A stretch of DNA of 64,000 bases from Holothuria scabra (Eukaryota; Echinodermata; Holothuroidea; Aspidochirotida; Holothuriidae), in NCBI GenBank assembly GCA_037179385.1, contig CM074179.1, positions 68,343,806 to 68,407,805 of the forward strand, written 5' to 3'. The position numbers and the translations under genes are program-made. Positions 1 to 12,149 of this stretch are shown here, piece after piece. Each line of letters begins with the position of its first letter. Within the stretch, counting starts at the first letter, position 1. The notes under the pieces are model-generated. The model searched no databases and had not been told where the DNA came from. It saw only the letters and a list, made by a program, of their open reading frames with translations.

Positions 1-2723
1 GGCAGAAGATTCTCTGCTAAACTATGTAATAATTTCTCGAAGATCTAAGCAGAGCGGTACCATTGTCTGGGGAGCAAATTATTTTTTAAACCCCGTCCTC
101 CTCGAGAGCCTGAAATGGCATTCCCAGGATGGCAAATACACTCTAACTGAAACAGTCGTTACTTTGAGTTTCCGTTTGCAATAAAATGTTAAATTCAGTC
201 AGGACACAACTCCCTACACCAATTAGAAATGAGAAAATTTTAATACGATCAGCAAATTACCAGATAAAAAGGTTCCAAAAAATTTTTGAACCAAAGTTTG
301 GGCACTGTAAGTACACCTGAATACCTTTCTGCTGCTTGTATAATCTGGCAGTAAAAAAAAACAAACACAACTTTTTGCGACTTTCGCCAGAACAGTATTC
401 TCTACCATATTGGGTAGTGTGGACAGTAATGTCCACACTATGAAAAGAGGCCAAAGAAAAATTGAATTTATAGGCTGCAGAATGTGTGGCAAATTTTCAT
501 TATTTTTGGGATTTTTATGAAGTTCTTTTCACAATGACTATGACGCTTTTTCATTTGTCAGTCAGGCAAAGTTTTGAAAGAATGCTACTCGCGGTTAAGG
601 TTTTTCTGTGTACCAGAAGGATACCAGGTTGTTCGAGATGTAAATGGTTGCTCCATGAATGTTTTCATAGTACTGCATGAGGCTTGGATCATGCGCAAAC
701 ATTGGCATGGGTCTAAGGGAAGGGTTTTCATCAAATATTGGATATCGTTACTTGAAATATGACGTCATCTCAGCTACCTCTGAATAAAACTTGTGTCAAA
801 TATTGTACGTATTTTGAGAAACTAAAGTGGCATCTTTGTGGGGTTGCATGATCCAATGCCTTCCCGACTACGCTAGTGTTTGAAAACGTGTAAATACGTC
901 CCATGAAAAATAATAGAGGTACCGTGAGTCTATTCCTCTTTACGTGGCCAGATGATGTCACAGTTGTACCTATGGAAATTCAATGGAGGCAGTGCAATGA
1001 CTAATAGATCGTTGGGTGAGGATAAGAGGACAGGATAATGTTATATTTACTTCTGGGAAAGGGAAGAGAACGATGCAAAATTTCCATCAATTAATAGCAT
1101 GTTTTAACACGCATGGCGACCAATATGGGCTCGCGCACCGTTGCCAGAACTGCATTAAAAATTTCTATAGAAAAATTTAACTTTCAAAACAAAACCCATC
1201 TGTAAATCAGTCATGACGAAGCGATTCGTCTAACTGATTTTTCGTAAAAAGCCTTTAACTTTTGCTGGTATGAGTCTCCCCTCAGTTGTAACCAGGACTT
1301 TTATTGATGTATAGGACAGAACTGAGAAAGGTTTGAAGAACGCAGAGCACAAAGTTGGGTTGTTCAATAACCACTTGTGAGAAAATGTTCTAAATTAATT
1401 CTTGGTCGAAAGATCATCTCACCTTTCCTCTACAGAGATATCTTTTAGATGTCTTTGAAAAAATGGGAATCTATGGGGGAGGGGATACAAATCACGTTTT
1501 TGAATCCGAAGCCTCGAGTGTAAACTGTGGTATTTGCGGACGAATCTGGCTAAATTCTGCTCTAGAACAGTTGTAAAACTTTATTGGTAATTCTGAAAAA
1601 CGATAAAGTCGAAAACTCAAGAGCACAGAGTGTACGAACGTTTTGGTTTATGGGAAACAGTTTTGACAGAAACAATAATAAAAAAGCGTTCATAAAACAC
1701 CTTGTCAACCTGCAGAGTAAAAGAGAGGTTAACCTCTAATTGTCAATGAAAGTGTAAGCCGTAAGCTCATATGTATGATTTTATTTTCTTAATATTGCTC
1801 ATTACAGCGAATTATTACGAATGTCCCATATGCTTACACGTATACACTGATACACGTAAAGCAGACTGTGCACGAAGACTTTTCCAGTTTGTTTAAATGT
1901 GTTTGACAATTCCAAAGTGGTTCAGCTACAATTGGTCATCCGATGAAGCTTTTGACAATCATTCAACATAATTAACAAAAGGAGTGAAAGGCGAGATTTC
2001 TAATGCGATCTTGAATAATGAGCTGTTTCATGGTCACCCAGTCTATGTACACGAATAATTAACCATTGCCGAGCCGATGTATAAATTAAATGTTGGTAAT
2101 AATACCTCGATGAAAATGAAGCCCGCTGAACAAGGGAAAGTTTTGCCAAGTTCTTGTAAGAGATTTGCAAAAATGGAACTCGATAGTGAATACTTTATTG
2201 GTGAAAAATGGAAAAGTCTACGCAACTTGCTTTAGTTGAAAAAGCCGACATAGGTTTAATCGGTAAAAACAGTTCTCACGTAGTTCCTGCATGTAATGCA
2301 TTGTGGTGAGATAGAAACATGCTCGACCCAGCATGAGAAAACTTTAACTAGAATTTCATATCGTTTTCCAGCTATCTTGGTTCTGACGAATTTAAACGCC
2401 AGGTCGTTACGGATCTGAGTGCACAATTGCCCCGATACTAGTGTAACTGTAGCAGACGATAAATACCTTTTGTATTTACCACCTAATCCTATTTAAGCCT
2501 TCATGAAATATCGAGTAGGATACGATTACAGATTATTGAGTGATCTTGACGGCGTAAGCCTCATTTTGGAGTGTTTTATCCCCATCCAAGTAACAGCGCT
2601 CTGCAAAGGCTTGAGAGACAAATATATCTTTATGCTGGACGTTAGTATAGTCAAAACAAGTAGCTGTTATTCAGAACAAATTTATTTTCAAAATAATCTG
2701 CTATTTTTCCCTTTCTCTTATCA
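1..2723. other. Region without recognisable gene
   Basis: No open frame here looks like a protein I recognise, and no exon-intron pattern stands out. The first 270 bases resemble pieces of the 39.9-40.6 kb repeat: both contain a GATCAG-AAATTACCAGATAAAA block, here near 247-272. A perfect short hairpin lies at 415-440. The rest looks like ordinary A+T-rich intergenic or intronic sequence. Confidence 0.5.
415..440. repeat. Perfect 11-bp hairpin
   Basis: TAGTGTGGACA is followed by a 4-base loop (GTAA) and its exact reverse complement. No run of T follows and no gene lies nearby, so I do not call it a terminator or RNA gene. It is probably part of a decayed repeat. Confidence 0.6.
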
Positions 2724-2873
2724 GAGATGTGGCGTCGGATTTGCTCTTTACTTTGAAGAAATATTCACCATTTACAAGAGCAAGGAAGAGACAAGCTCTA
2801 ATGAAACAAAAGAAAGCGATATTAAGGAGGAATCGGCTACAGCCTGCAATGAGCTCTGTTATCCCGAAATAAA
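2724..2873 (+). CDS. Candidate internal exon, unidentified
   Basis: A strong acceptor-like sequence (a pyrimidine tract from about 2700 ending in TTATCAG at 2723) precedes 150 bases that are open in two frames. They end at AAATAAAG followed by GTAAAA, a plausible donor. In the frame open through the acceptor the segment reads from RCGVGFALYFEEIF to NELCYPEIK, with an acidic, Ser/Thr-rich middle. In the other frame it is very basic (KKYSPFTRARKRQALMKQKK) and ends in a stop. I recognise neither. No partner exon was found nearby, so this may be a false exon. Which frame is used, if either, cannot be decided from the window. Confidence 0.2.
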
Positions 2874-3079
2874 GGTAAAAGCAATCGACATCGAAATACT
2901 ATTCATTAGAAATGAACTAAGAAAAGTTTAAATTATAAAGACCAGGTTTTCTTTGCATTTATTTTCTTTGTATAAAAACATTAATGTTACACTCCTCTGC
3001 CATTGTGTAAGTAATGCTGTCGGTGTTTCAAGTTAAAGCTCACATAAATCAGCCTGACATACCAAAGGTACTCTGAAAC

Positions 3080-3482
3080 CACGGACCACCTATATAAATG
3101 GACACAGAATACCGCATGCGTAGATTGTCGCTACCGTACGTGTGAGTACAGGCTTAGGAAGATGGTTTCTGTTATGGTTTTGTGCGAGAATTTTGACCCT
3201 GCACAAGTTGATTAAATCAACAGATTCTGCCAGAAACTTGAAATATTCTCGAAATAATGCAAGGTTCATTAAAAAATCATTGCATGTTTTGCAGAAATAT
3301 GATATTGTGTACCATTCAAGTCTATAGTTTGTTTAAAATTTTACAGAGTTGTTGTCAAATTTGTGCAGATTATAGCTTCACGACGGCCATCTTGGGCGAT
3401 TTTTTTGCTCCAGGCGAAGGCGACAATCTACGCATACGACGTACACGTTACGTATTCTGTCCATGTATATAGTGAGTCCGTG
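3080..3482. mobile_element. TIR MITE, CACGGA family, copy 1
   Basis: A roughly 400 bp non-coding element begins CACGGACC and ends GGACTCACTATATACATGG when read from its other end. Both ends continue into a shared GGACA-GAATA stretch. The interior matches the 23.6-24.0 kb copy along its length: TTGTCGCTACCGTA, TGCAGAAATAT, GTTGTCAAAT, GGCCATCT and GTACACGTTACGT blocks lie in the same order. No clear TSD is visible for this copy. The open frames inside are chance ones. Confidence 0.75.
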
Positions 3483-3561
3483 TCCGTGCAAAGTTAAAGG
3501 TCTTTTGAAGTTGTCAATTGCTTTAATATCTATTCGATTCTTTATATGAATTGGAGTAATG

Positions 3562-3811
3562 CACTCTTAAAAAGTTGATTAAAAAATTCACCTACACTGG
3601 TCACGTATGTCAAATACCTGAAATTGGGTAAAGTTTTCCCCAATATGTGTTGTTTATTTGGCTACCCCACAGGCTGGTTACCCAATTAAGTGGTAAAAAC
3701 CTCTTGGATAACCCATTAATCAACAGTTATTGGGTAAACTTTACCCAATTTCAGGTATTTGACATACGTGACCAGCGCTGGTAAGTTTTTTTAACCAACT
3801 TTTTTAGAGTG
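3562..3811. mobile_element. Foldback MITE, CACTCT termini (copy 1)
   Basis: A 250 bp near-palindrome begins CACTCTTAAAAAGTTG and ends with the reverse complement AACTTTTTTAGAGTG. A long internal arm (GGTCACGTATGTCAAATACC, then TGAAATTGGGTAAA) is repeated inverted on the other side. The dinucleotide TG flanks both ends. The element codes for nothing. It shares its termini, but not its interior, with foldback elements at 10.03 and 34.39 kb. Confidence 0.85.
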
Positions 3812-5254
3812 TGGTATTGGATTTGTTAGCTAGATGAGATTTAACAACACACCAACACAAATGTGTTTATAAAGTGTTCATCACCTCGATTAAAATCTTC
3901 AAAAGTTTACATTTGTTTTCCAATACGGCTCGCTTTAATTTCAAATCTTGTTTCTCTTTTGTCGCGTCTTACGACAGGCTGAAAATGCCGTGGGCATATT
4001 CTACAATCCCATCACATATAGGGGCGTAATGATATTGAAAAAAAAAAAAAACATAATATCTGCAGTTAAAGCTTGATCACGTAACATGTCTTTGTTAATT
4101 TAACGATCATGTTAATCAATATATACATAGTCATTAAATTTTGCACAAATATATATTTCCATTTGTTGTGGCCAATACTACATGTTAGTAGTAAAAAGAC
4201 AAGATAGCTAATACATCTCCTTGGTGGTTGTAAATTTACTGATGTATACAGAACCAGATCTTAAACAATTTTAACAAAGACCTGATAAAACTGTATCGGA
4301 ATCCAATCCTAATTCGTTGTATTGTGACCGCAGCTTTATGCGGAACTAGTCAAAACGTTTTGCAACATTTGCCAAGTAGGGTCTTTTTTATTGCTCCCAC
4401 GTGTATGTAAGATATAGTTTCAGTTGCATTATAATTTAAAAAGGTCAAATCTAAGCACACATAAAACGTGCATGTTGATCATTTGAAAACGAAAATTGCG
4501 AGCGTCATGTTTTAACATTCATCTGTTAGCATACTAGTCTAATTGACGAGTAGTTTGCACCATCCATACGAAATAAGGGCATGCTTGGATACTGATATAG
4601 ACTTTAGTTCAAATGTGTGTTTTGAATCATTTTCCCCTTTTTCAGGTTTCCATGGAAATTGAAGTGACGGAGTAAGGCAGACAGGGAACTACATATAAAG
4701 CAACATTGCTCTTTGCTCTTCAGTTCCCATCACATTTATTAATGGCAAAAATAGTAACACGTATATATTAAATAAACTGATAAATTTGGTAATGATGTAT
4801 AACGACTATAAACAAATACCAAAAAAGTTAAAGTTATATATATAAATTGTAAGGTTGAATAATGTCCAGATTCAGGGTATCACCTGTTTGAATTACACCA
4901 AAATATACTGGCAGAAAATTTGACTATGTTGAAACCGCCTGTTTACCTGCGGTAAATTTAAAGTGATTCGCAGAGAAACGATGAAGCCGTAGAGTAATTT
5001 ACCAGCTAGATCTGTAAATGGTGCGATGGACGCTTAAAAATGTCATTTATATGGATTTAAAAAAAAACCCCTATTGAAAAATTTGTTTCATTTTCCTGGG
5101 ACAAGGTAGGGGTGACAAGACTTTTTATTCGTTTAGTACAGTACATGAACAGTAGCGATATATAATGATAAGAAACGCAAACAAAGGCGGTCATTTGAGA
5201 TAAAAAGTAATTCGGATCTTTACTCTTTTGTTCTTTAACACTATCATGAAAGTT
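3812..5254. other. Region without recognisable gene
   Basis: A+T-rich sequence with no supported coding region, RNA gene or intact element. Short A runs and degenerate AT stretches are all I see. Confidence 0.5.
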
Positions 5255-8200
5255 CTTCATTTCACCAACAATTTTATGAGCGTTTCACCAGTAGAACTTC
5301 AATATTGCAATGTTGTTGAGCTACCGTTTACACAAAGTATACTTTGGACTCCCAAACAAGAAGGCATAATATCAATGAACTCATATTTTTTTCACGGAGC
5401 TGGGTAACAAACTTGTAAATATTGTTAAAGGAAGTACTTTGTTTAAACTGGCAATTTAATCGTAACGAGTGTACACAATATTTGGATCAAAATAAGTCAT
5501 ATATGGCGCCAGCAAATAAAATTTATTACTTAAAGCCAATTTAAATTTACCTTCTACAATTATGGAAATTTATATTCTGAAACGTAATATGCCAATCCTA
5601 AAATGGATGAAAATATTGTGAATATTTTATTGTAATCCCAGATTATGTAACAATCTTCAAAATATTTTAAACCCTTAATTACATGACAATCTTTTAAATG
5701 TAACCAATATTATTTTAAATATATGACAATATTTAAAATGCATCGCTAAACGAAAAAGAAGAACTACCATTATGTGACATTACTCAGTCTCTAACAATGC
5801 AAAAATTGCAAATTCACTCAATTAGAGTAATAATTCACTCCAATAATGACGAATTCCACTCAAAGAGGAGTGAAAATTTGCTGTTTATCGAGTGCCTGCA
5901 ATGATAACTTGTTTTAAGTGATATATTCCCTGTAGACAATCGTTCAAGGGTTTAAACGTTGCTCTTTCGAAGCGAATTTTACTCTTTTTGTTATAAATTG
6001 CACTATTCTAAAAGTGAATTAACACTTAGTATAACTACGTACGTTTTCAATATATGACAATCTGTAAAATATGTTACAATCTTTTCAATGTAGTATTACA
6101 ACCTTTTCAATGTATTAACTCAAGTGAAAAGGGCAAATTTACTTCGTTTGAGGAATAATGTGCATCGGTGTACTCCACGAGGAATACAATTGACTCTAGA
6201 GGAGTGAAAAATCGCTCTTTAACGGGTGCCTTTTCCTTTTAAAAGTGTCACCTGTACAAACCCCATCAAAAAGTGTAAATTAGTTTGCTCTTATATAGTG
6301 AATTTTACTCTGAGATTTGGCATAAATTTCTCTATTCTTCGAGTGAATTCTTAATTTCACCAACAACTGTATAAGCATTTCACCAGTAGAAGTTCAGGTT
6401 GCAATGCGAATGAAGTAGTCAGCTAATCTTTAAAATTACCGGGTAAAACCACCTACTATTTTCTTATCCGTGAGATCATTGTTGCGCTACCGTTTACACA
6501 AATTAGACTTTAGACTCTTAAACAAGAAGGCATAATATCAATGAATTCCTTTTTTTACGGAGCTGGGTAACGAACTTGTAAATATTGCAAAAGGAAGTAT
6601 TTTTATTTAAACTTTCAATTTGATCGTAACGAGTGTACACAATATTTGGATCAAAACAAGCCATATATGGCGCCAGCAAATATAATTTATTACTCAAAGC
6701 CAATTCAAATTTGCCTTCTACAATTATGGAAATTTATATTCTGAAAATGTTGAAGGATTTTAGGATTGAAATGTTATTTCAATCCTAAAATACATGAAAA
6801 TATTGTGAACATTTTATTGTAATCCCAGATTATGTTACAATCTTCAAAATATTTTAAACCATAATTACATGACAATCTTTTAAATGTAACCAATATTATT
6901 TTAAATATATGACAATATTAAAAATGCATTGCACTGTTTAAGCTAAAAGAAAAGTATGTATGTGAAATTATTGAGTCTGTAACAATGCAAAAAGTGCAAA
7001 TGCACTCCATTAGAGCTATGATTCACTCCAAGAATGGTCAATTTCACTCAAAAAGGAGTGAAAATTTGCAGTTTATCGAATGCCTGCAACGATAACTTGT
7101 TTTAAGTGATATATTTCCTGTAGACAATCGTTCAGGGGTTGAAACGTTGCTCTTTTGGGGCGAATTTTACTCTTTTCGTTATGAATTGCGCTATTCTCGA
7201 GGTGAATTAACACTTTCACCGACTTAAAGAGAAAAACGGTTAGCGCTTTTGCTTAAGGTGTGTTATTACCCACTGTAATGAAAATTTACTTTTTACAATC
7301 GCTTAGGTTGTGTTATTACGCACTGTAATGAAAATTTACTTTTTACAATAGTTCTAAAATGTAGTGTGCAATCTTTCAATATTTGATTGTCTTGAAAACT
7401 TATCGTACTCAAAAAATTATTTAAAAATCTTTAGAATAAAAAATTAAGAAACAATCTTTAAAATACGTTAAGTCCCTATATGATATCTTTTCCATGTATA
7501 TAACTACAGTACGTACGTTTTCAATATATATCACAATCTGTAAAATAAGTTTCATTCTTTACAATGTAGTATTACAATCCTTTCAATATATTTAATCAAG
7601 TGAAAAGAGTAATTTTACTTCGTTTGCGGAATAATGTACATGACTGTACTCCATAAAGAGTACAATTGACTCTAGAGGAGTGAAAATTTTTCCTTTAACG
7701 GGTGCCTTTTCCTTTTAAAAAGGTTTTCTGCACACACCCATCAAAAAGTGTAAACTACTTTGCTCTTTTATAGTGAATTTTACTCTAAGACTTGGTATGA
7801 ATTTCACTATTCTTCGAGTGAATTCTTAATTTCACCAATAGTTTTATAAGCATTTCACCAGTAAAACTTCAAAATTTCAATGCGAATGAAGTAGTCAGCT
7901 AATCTTTAAAATTACTGGGTAAATACACGTACTATTTTCTTATCCGCGAGATAACTGTTGAGCTACCGTTTACGCAAAGTAGACTAGACTCTCAAACAAG
8001 AAGGCAGACTATCAATGAATTCATATTTTTTTCTCGGAGCTAAGGAACTTGTAAATATTGTAAAAGGAAGTATTTTATTTAAACTTAAAATTTGATTGAA
8101 ACGAGTGTACACAATATTTGGATCGACAAAAGCCATGTATGGCGCCAGAAAAATGGAATCAATTACTTAAAGTTAATTCAAATTTACCTGCAACAATTAT

Positions 8201-9210
8201 GGAAATTTATGTTTTGAAATGTATAACATTTCAATCCTAAAATATATGTTAATATTGTGAATATTTTATTGTATTCCCGGATTATGTAACAATCTTCAAA
8301 ATATATATTAAACCCTTAATTACATGGCAATCTATTAAATGTAACCAATATTTTTTTTTAACATATGACAATATTTAAAGTGCATTGCTTTTTTTATATG
8401 TATTTCAAAATTTCAAATGTTGACTCCAAAGAAAAAAAATGAACTGAAATTATGTAAAATTATTCAGTCTCTAAAAAAGCAAAATGCAAATTCAGTCCAT
8501 TATAGTAATTATTCACTCCAAGAATGGTAAATTTCACCCAAAGAGGAATGAAAATTTGCTCTTTATCGAGTGCCTGCAATAATAACTTGTTTTTAGTGAT
8601 CCTTGTGGATAATCGTTCAAGGGTTGAAATTTTTCTCTTTTCGAGCGAATTTTACTCTTCTTGTTATGAATTGCACTCTACTAAGAGTGCATTAACACTC
8701 TAGTGGAGTGATTAACACTTTCACTGTCTTTGAGAGAAAATACGTTCGCGCTTTTGCTTAGGGTGTATTATTACGTGCTGTAATGCAAACTTACTTTCTA
8801 CAATCTATAATGTAGAATGCAATCTTAAATACTTGATTGTTTTGAAAATTTATCGTAATCAAACTGTTTCAAAATCTTTAGAATAAAAAGTTATGAAACA
8901 ATCTTTAAAATATGGCATGTCCCTAAAAGACATGATATTTTTCTTTTTAATGTATAACTGCGTATGTTTTCAATCTGAAAAGTATGTTACAATCTTTTCA
9001 ATGTAGTATTGCAATCTTTTTTATATATTTACCGGAGTGAAAAGGGTAAATTTACTTCGTTTGAGGAATATTTTACATGTACTCCAAGAAGAGTACAATT
9101 GACTCCAGAGGAGTGAAAATTCGCCCTTTAACTTTACACACCCAAATTAATTTGCTATTTTTAGTGAATTTAACTCAGTCTGAGACTTGGTATGAATTTC
9201 ACTATTCTTT
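5255..9210. repeat. Three diverged large tandem units
   Basis: Three head-to-tail copies start at about 5255, 6353 and 7828, each with a TTTCACCAA-AGCATTTCACCAGTA block. They follow the same order: CTACCGTTTAC, CTCAAACAAGAAGGCA, GAGTGTACACAATATTTGG, ATGGCGCCAG, ATTATGGAAATTTAT, repeated CAATCTTNAAAATAT phrases, then a GAGTGAAAATTTGC/TTTACTC block. Unit lengths are about 1098, 1475 and 1380 bp. The first unit lacks roughly 80 bp near its start, and some later pieces. The internal GAGTGAA/TTCACTC phrases resemble the foldback element at 10.03 kb. No coding sequence is evident. Confidence 0.85.
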
Positions 9211-10032
9211 TCACTTTTCTTTTTTGAAGGGGGTGCGGGATTCCGCCTTAAAAAGGGAATTGCTGCCTTTGAAAAGCGTCCCAAATCTTCCGAAAGTACC
9301 CTTTCCATGTGATAACAAACCTATTGAAAGCATGTATCACGTTTAAAATGCACAAGAATGTCGCCTTTTCGAGAAATTTGGACGAACAGAAGCAACAAGT
9401 TCTTAACCAAAGGGACTAATTATGAACAGATAAGCCTCACCCACTAACGTTTTAGTGCTGCATATTCATTTGGAAGAGAGGTCATGTCGCGGTTATGTTA
9501 ACATATATTGTGCGCAACACCTGTGGATGGAGCAGATGGCATTAGGACATATTTCATTTGTTTGCTTTTCCACAGTATTTGATAGAGAGTGGTATAATGT
9601 TCAGAAATAAGAGTATAATATTATATGATATCAAATATTGTGAAGGGAAGCACTAAAAAAAGCATAGGGTTTATAGAGTAAAGGGCTCACAAGAAAGACA
9701 AAAGGAAAAATAAAAAGAACTGGGACTAGGATATTGCAAACAAAAAACAATTACAGGAATACAGGTGGTGTCAAAACAATAGAAAGCAAATACTGTACGA
9801 TCATGAATAAAAATAAATAAATCTTTAATGGGTAGGTAGCGTTTCCCAGTCCCCTACACGGTCCTCCCAATCACCCACTCACTTGCTTGCCCCCCCCCCC
9901 CCCATATATCATTATGTCCCGCGTGGCATGTAAAACACATGGCAACATACAGTAAGGCTGACAATTTTAATATTCAAACTTAATCTCTCGCTTAGTTACC
10001 CCATCAGCATAGGCTACGGCTACTGAACCATA

Positions 10033-10418
10033 CACTCTAAAATCAAAAGAGTGAATTTATTCACTCTTTGATCGAGTGAAAAATGTAAATTCACTCCATA
10101 AGAGTGATAATTCACTCCAAGAGGAGTGAAGCTCCCTCCAAAAAGAGTGAAGTTCACTCCAAAAAGAGTGAGCGAAGTTTCACTCTTGATGGAGTGCCCA
10201 CGATGATCACTCTTAAAAAAACAGCGATCATTGCAGACATTCGTGGAAGAGTGAATTTTCCCTCTTCCTCTAGTGAATTTCACTCTTTTTAGAGTGAACT
10301 TCACTCTTTTTGGAAGGAACTTCACTCCTCTTGGAGTGAATTATCACTCTAATGGAGCGAATGTACACTTTTCACTCGATCAAAGAGTGACTAAGTTCAC
10401 TCTTTTGATTTTAGAGTG
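10033..10418. mobile_element. Foldback MITE, CACTCT termini (copy 2)
   Basis: A 386 bp palindrome begins CACTCTAAAATCAAAAGAG and ends with its reverse complement. Both arms are strings of GAGTGAA/TTCACTC phrases spaced about 15-20 bases apart (CACTCTTTGATCGAGTGAAAA is present on both sides). TA flanks each end. Single strands should fold into a very long hairpin. The open frames across it (SKRSEAPSKKSEVHSKKSE and similar) are by-products of the repeats. Confidence 0.9.
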
Positions 10419-11964
10419 TAAATATACCGGCGCATGCATTTTGTCAGGCTATACCCGATTTTTCACATAACCATTGCTAGATTACAGGTACTGTACACCA
10501 TTGTTGCAATTAACAAAAAAAATATTGGCTTGGTATTCTAAAGTATTTTACGGAATTAATTTTCTACCCATGTCACGTAAATTTAATTATCAAACTATAA
10601 TCACGATTACCGTGTATAGTAGAAGGACGAATAAAATAGAGCTTTAAAAAAAGTCGTCTGGTCTTATTTTTCCGATGTTAATTCTCAAAGATTTTTCCTG
10701 ATTTTTAAGAAATCCACAGAAACCGTACTTCCCAAATTGTCACCGAATCAATATTGAACTAAAAACAATGTAATATACTCTAACAGTGTAATGTTTACTA
10801 AAAAATTGCATGCGTCTTAAGGGTACTGTAAATTTTTTTACCGTTGCCGCAGCGTTACTTTGTCGTTGCCGTTGCCGTTGCCATACAAGTGTGAACGTAT
10901 CTTTAGAGTTCATTTTCTGCTGCCAAGACGGCAAAAAAAGTTTGCAAATGTTATAACCTCAGCCCCCAGTCCAGTGGAAAGACTGAGTTTGAAAGGGAAA
11001 AATACAAAGAGAGAACACCTTGTAAAATAACGTGAACGAATGGAGCCCGATTTTCCTGGCCTGCAACAATTTAGCCAGGTGAAATTTCTGATTCAGCTTT
11101 GTTTTCGGAAGAGTAAGTTTTTGGAGCTCAAAATAAAGGATGTCTGGATACGTTTAGCAAGACCTGATAAGTGCCATGCATTTCCTGCAATCTGGGAGGC
11201 TTTTTTTGGCAAAACTTTTCTTGGTGCGCTACGCGCCAACTGATGGTGGGCCTCCGCTTAGATGGTAAACAAAGCCATATATCTAAATATATGCCACCCC
11301 CCCCCCCCCCACCAAAAAAAAAAATATGTCCCTAGAACCGCGCTTGAAAACATGTAGCCCTAAACCCCTTTGCCTAATTCTGTACAAACCAGAGAAGGTA
11401 TAGGCTCACCTGTCCAACAAGTACTTTGCTAGTCCTGCGTTGTTTGGAAGACAGAGTCTGGTCCTTAGTTCATTCCATCTGTTGATTTCGTCGCCGATCT
11501 AAATGCGAGTTGCATTATTTCTCTTTTGCTGGGAATCTTTCCTTTTCTTCTTTCCCGGTGTGGACAGTCCGACCAAACGTTTGTATGGTTTCTTGCCCGA
11601 CCTTCCATCTTTCACCACTTACTGTATTCAGTGACACAGTCACGACACAAGCTAAGGCTAGGCCCTAGACCTTTAGCCTAAGTAACAGTACTTACAGCGA
11701 CAAGGGCATGGCCTGTTTGTAAGACGGCTGTCATTTTCCGGGAAAACGTCTCGCAACTCCTCAAACAACTGTTTATTTCAAGAATGAAAGCTCTTTGGGA
11801 AAAGTCCCTCTTTCGAACTGACATCGTTTTTTGTTCGTTCCTATTTCAGTAACGTTAGTACAGTGATTACAGAGTCAGTCAGTGTTTTGCGATATAAACC
11901 AACCTACGATCGTAAAATGTCTTCGTGAAATTTGTCAAGGCGGTTTGTTATTATCTGACCTAGA
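10419..11964. other. Region without recognisable gene
   Basis: It contains a GTTGCCGTTGCCGTTGCC short repeat near 10860-10880, a long C run followed by an A run near 11290-11325, and a GTGCGCTACGCGCCAAC motif at 11224 like those in the 29-37 kb repeats. I see no supported gene. Confidence 0.45.
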
Positions 11965-12149
11965 CTGTGTTGTAATCGAGTCACTAGATTAGTGACTCGA
12001 GTCACCAGTTTTCAAACTTTTAAGTGACTCGAGTCGAGTTATTGACTTGAGTCACTCTACTGTTTCAATTGGGAAGTAACCCCTGAATTTAGTCGAGTCA
12101 CTATCATTTTGAGAGGAAGTGACTCGAGTCGTGACTTGTTACAACACTG
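11965..12149. mobile_element. hAT-type MITE with GTGACTCGAGTC repeats
   Basis: The 185 bp element ends in CTGTGTTGTAA on one side and CAGTGTTGTAA on the other (inverted). The interior repeats GTGACTCGAGTC several times in both directions. The flanks are GACCTAGA on the left and GACCTATG on the right, an imperfect 8 bp TSD. CAGTGTTGTAA termini and 8 bp TSDs are typical of hAT elements. The element is non-autonomous. Confidence 0.8.

Noticed and set aside
5255..9210. CRISPR-like or satellite array
   Set aside because: Units exceed 1 kb, are highly diverged and lack a repeat-spacer pattern; plain tandem duplication in a eukaryote.
10104..10470. Lys/Ser-rich open frames across 10.0-10.5 kb
   Set aside because: They come from GAGTGAA phrases in the foldback element, on both strands.
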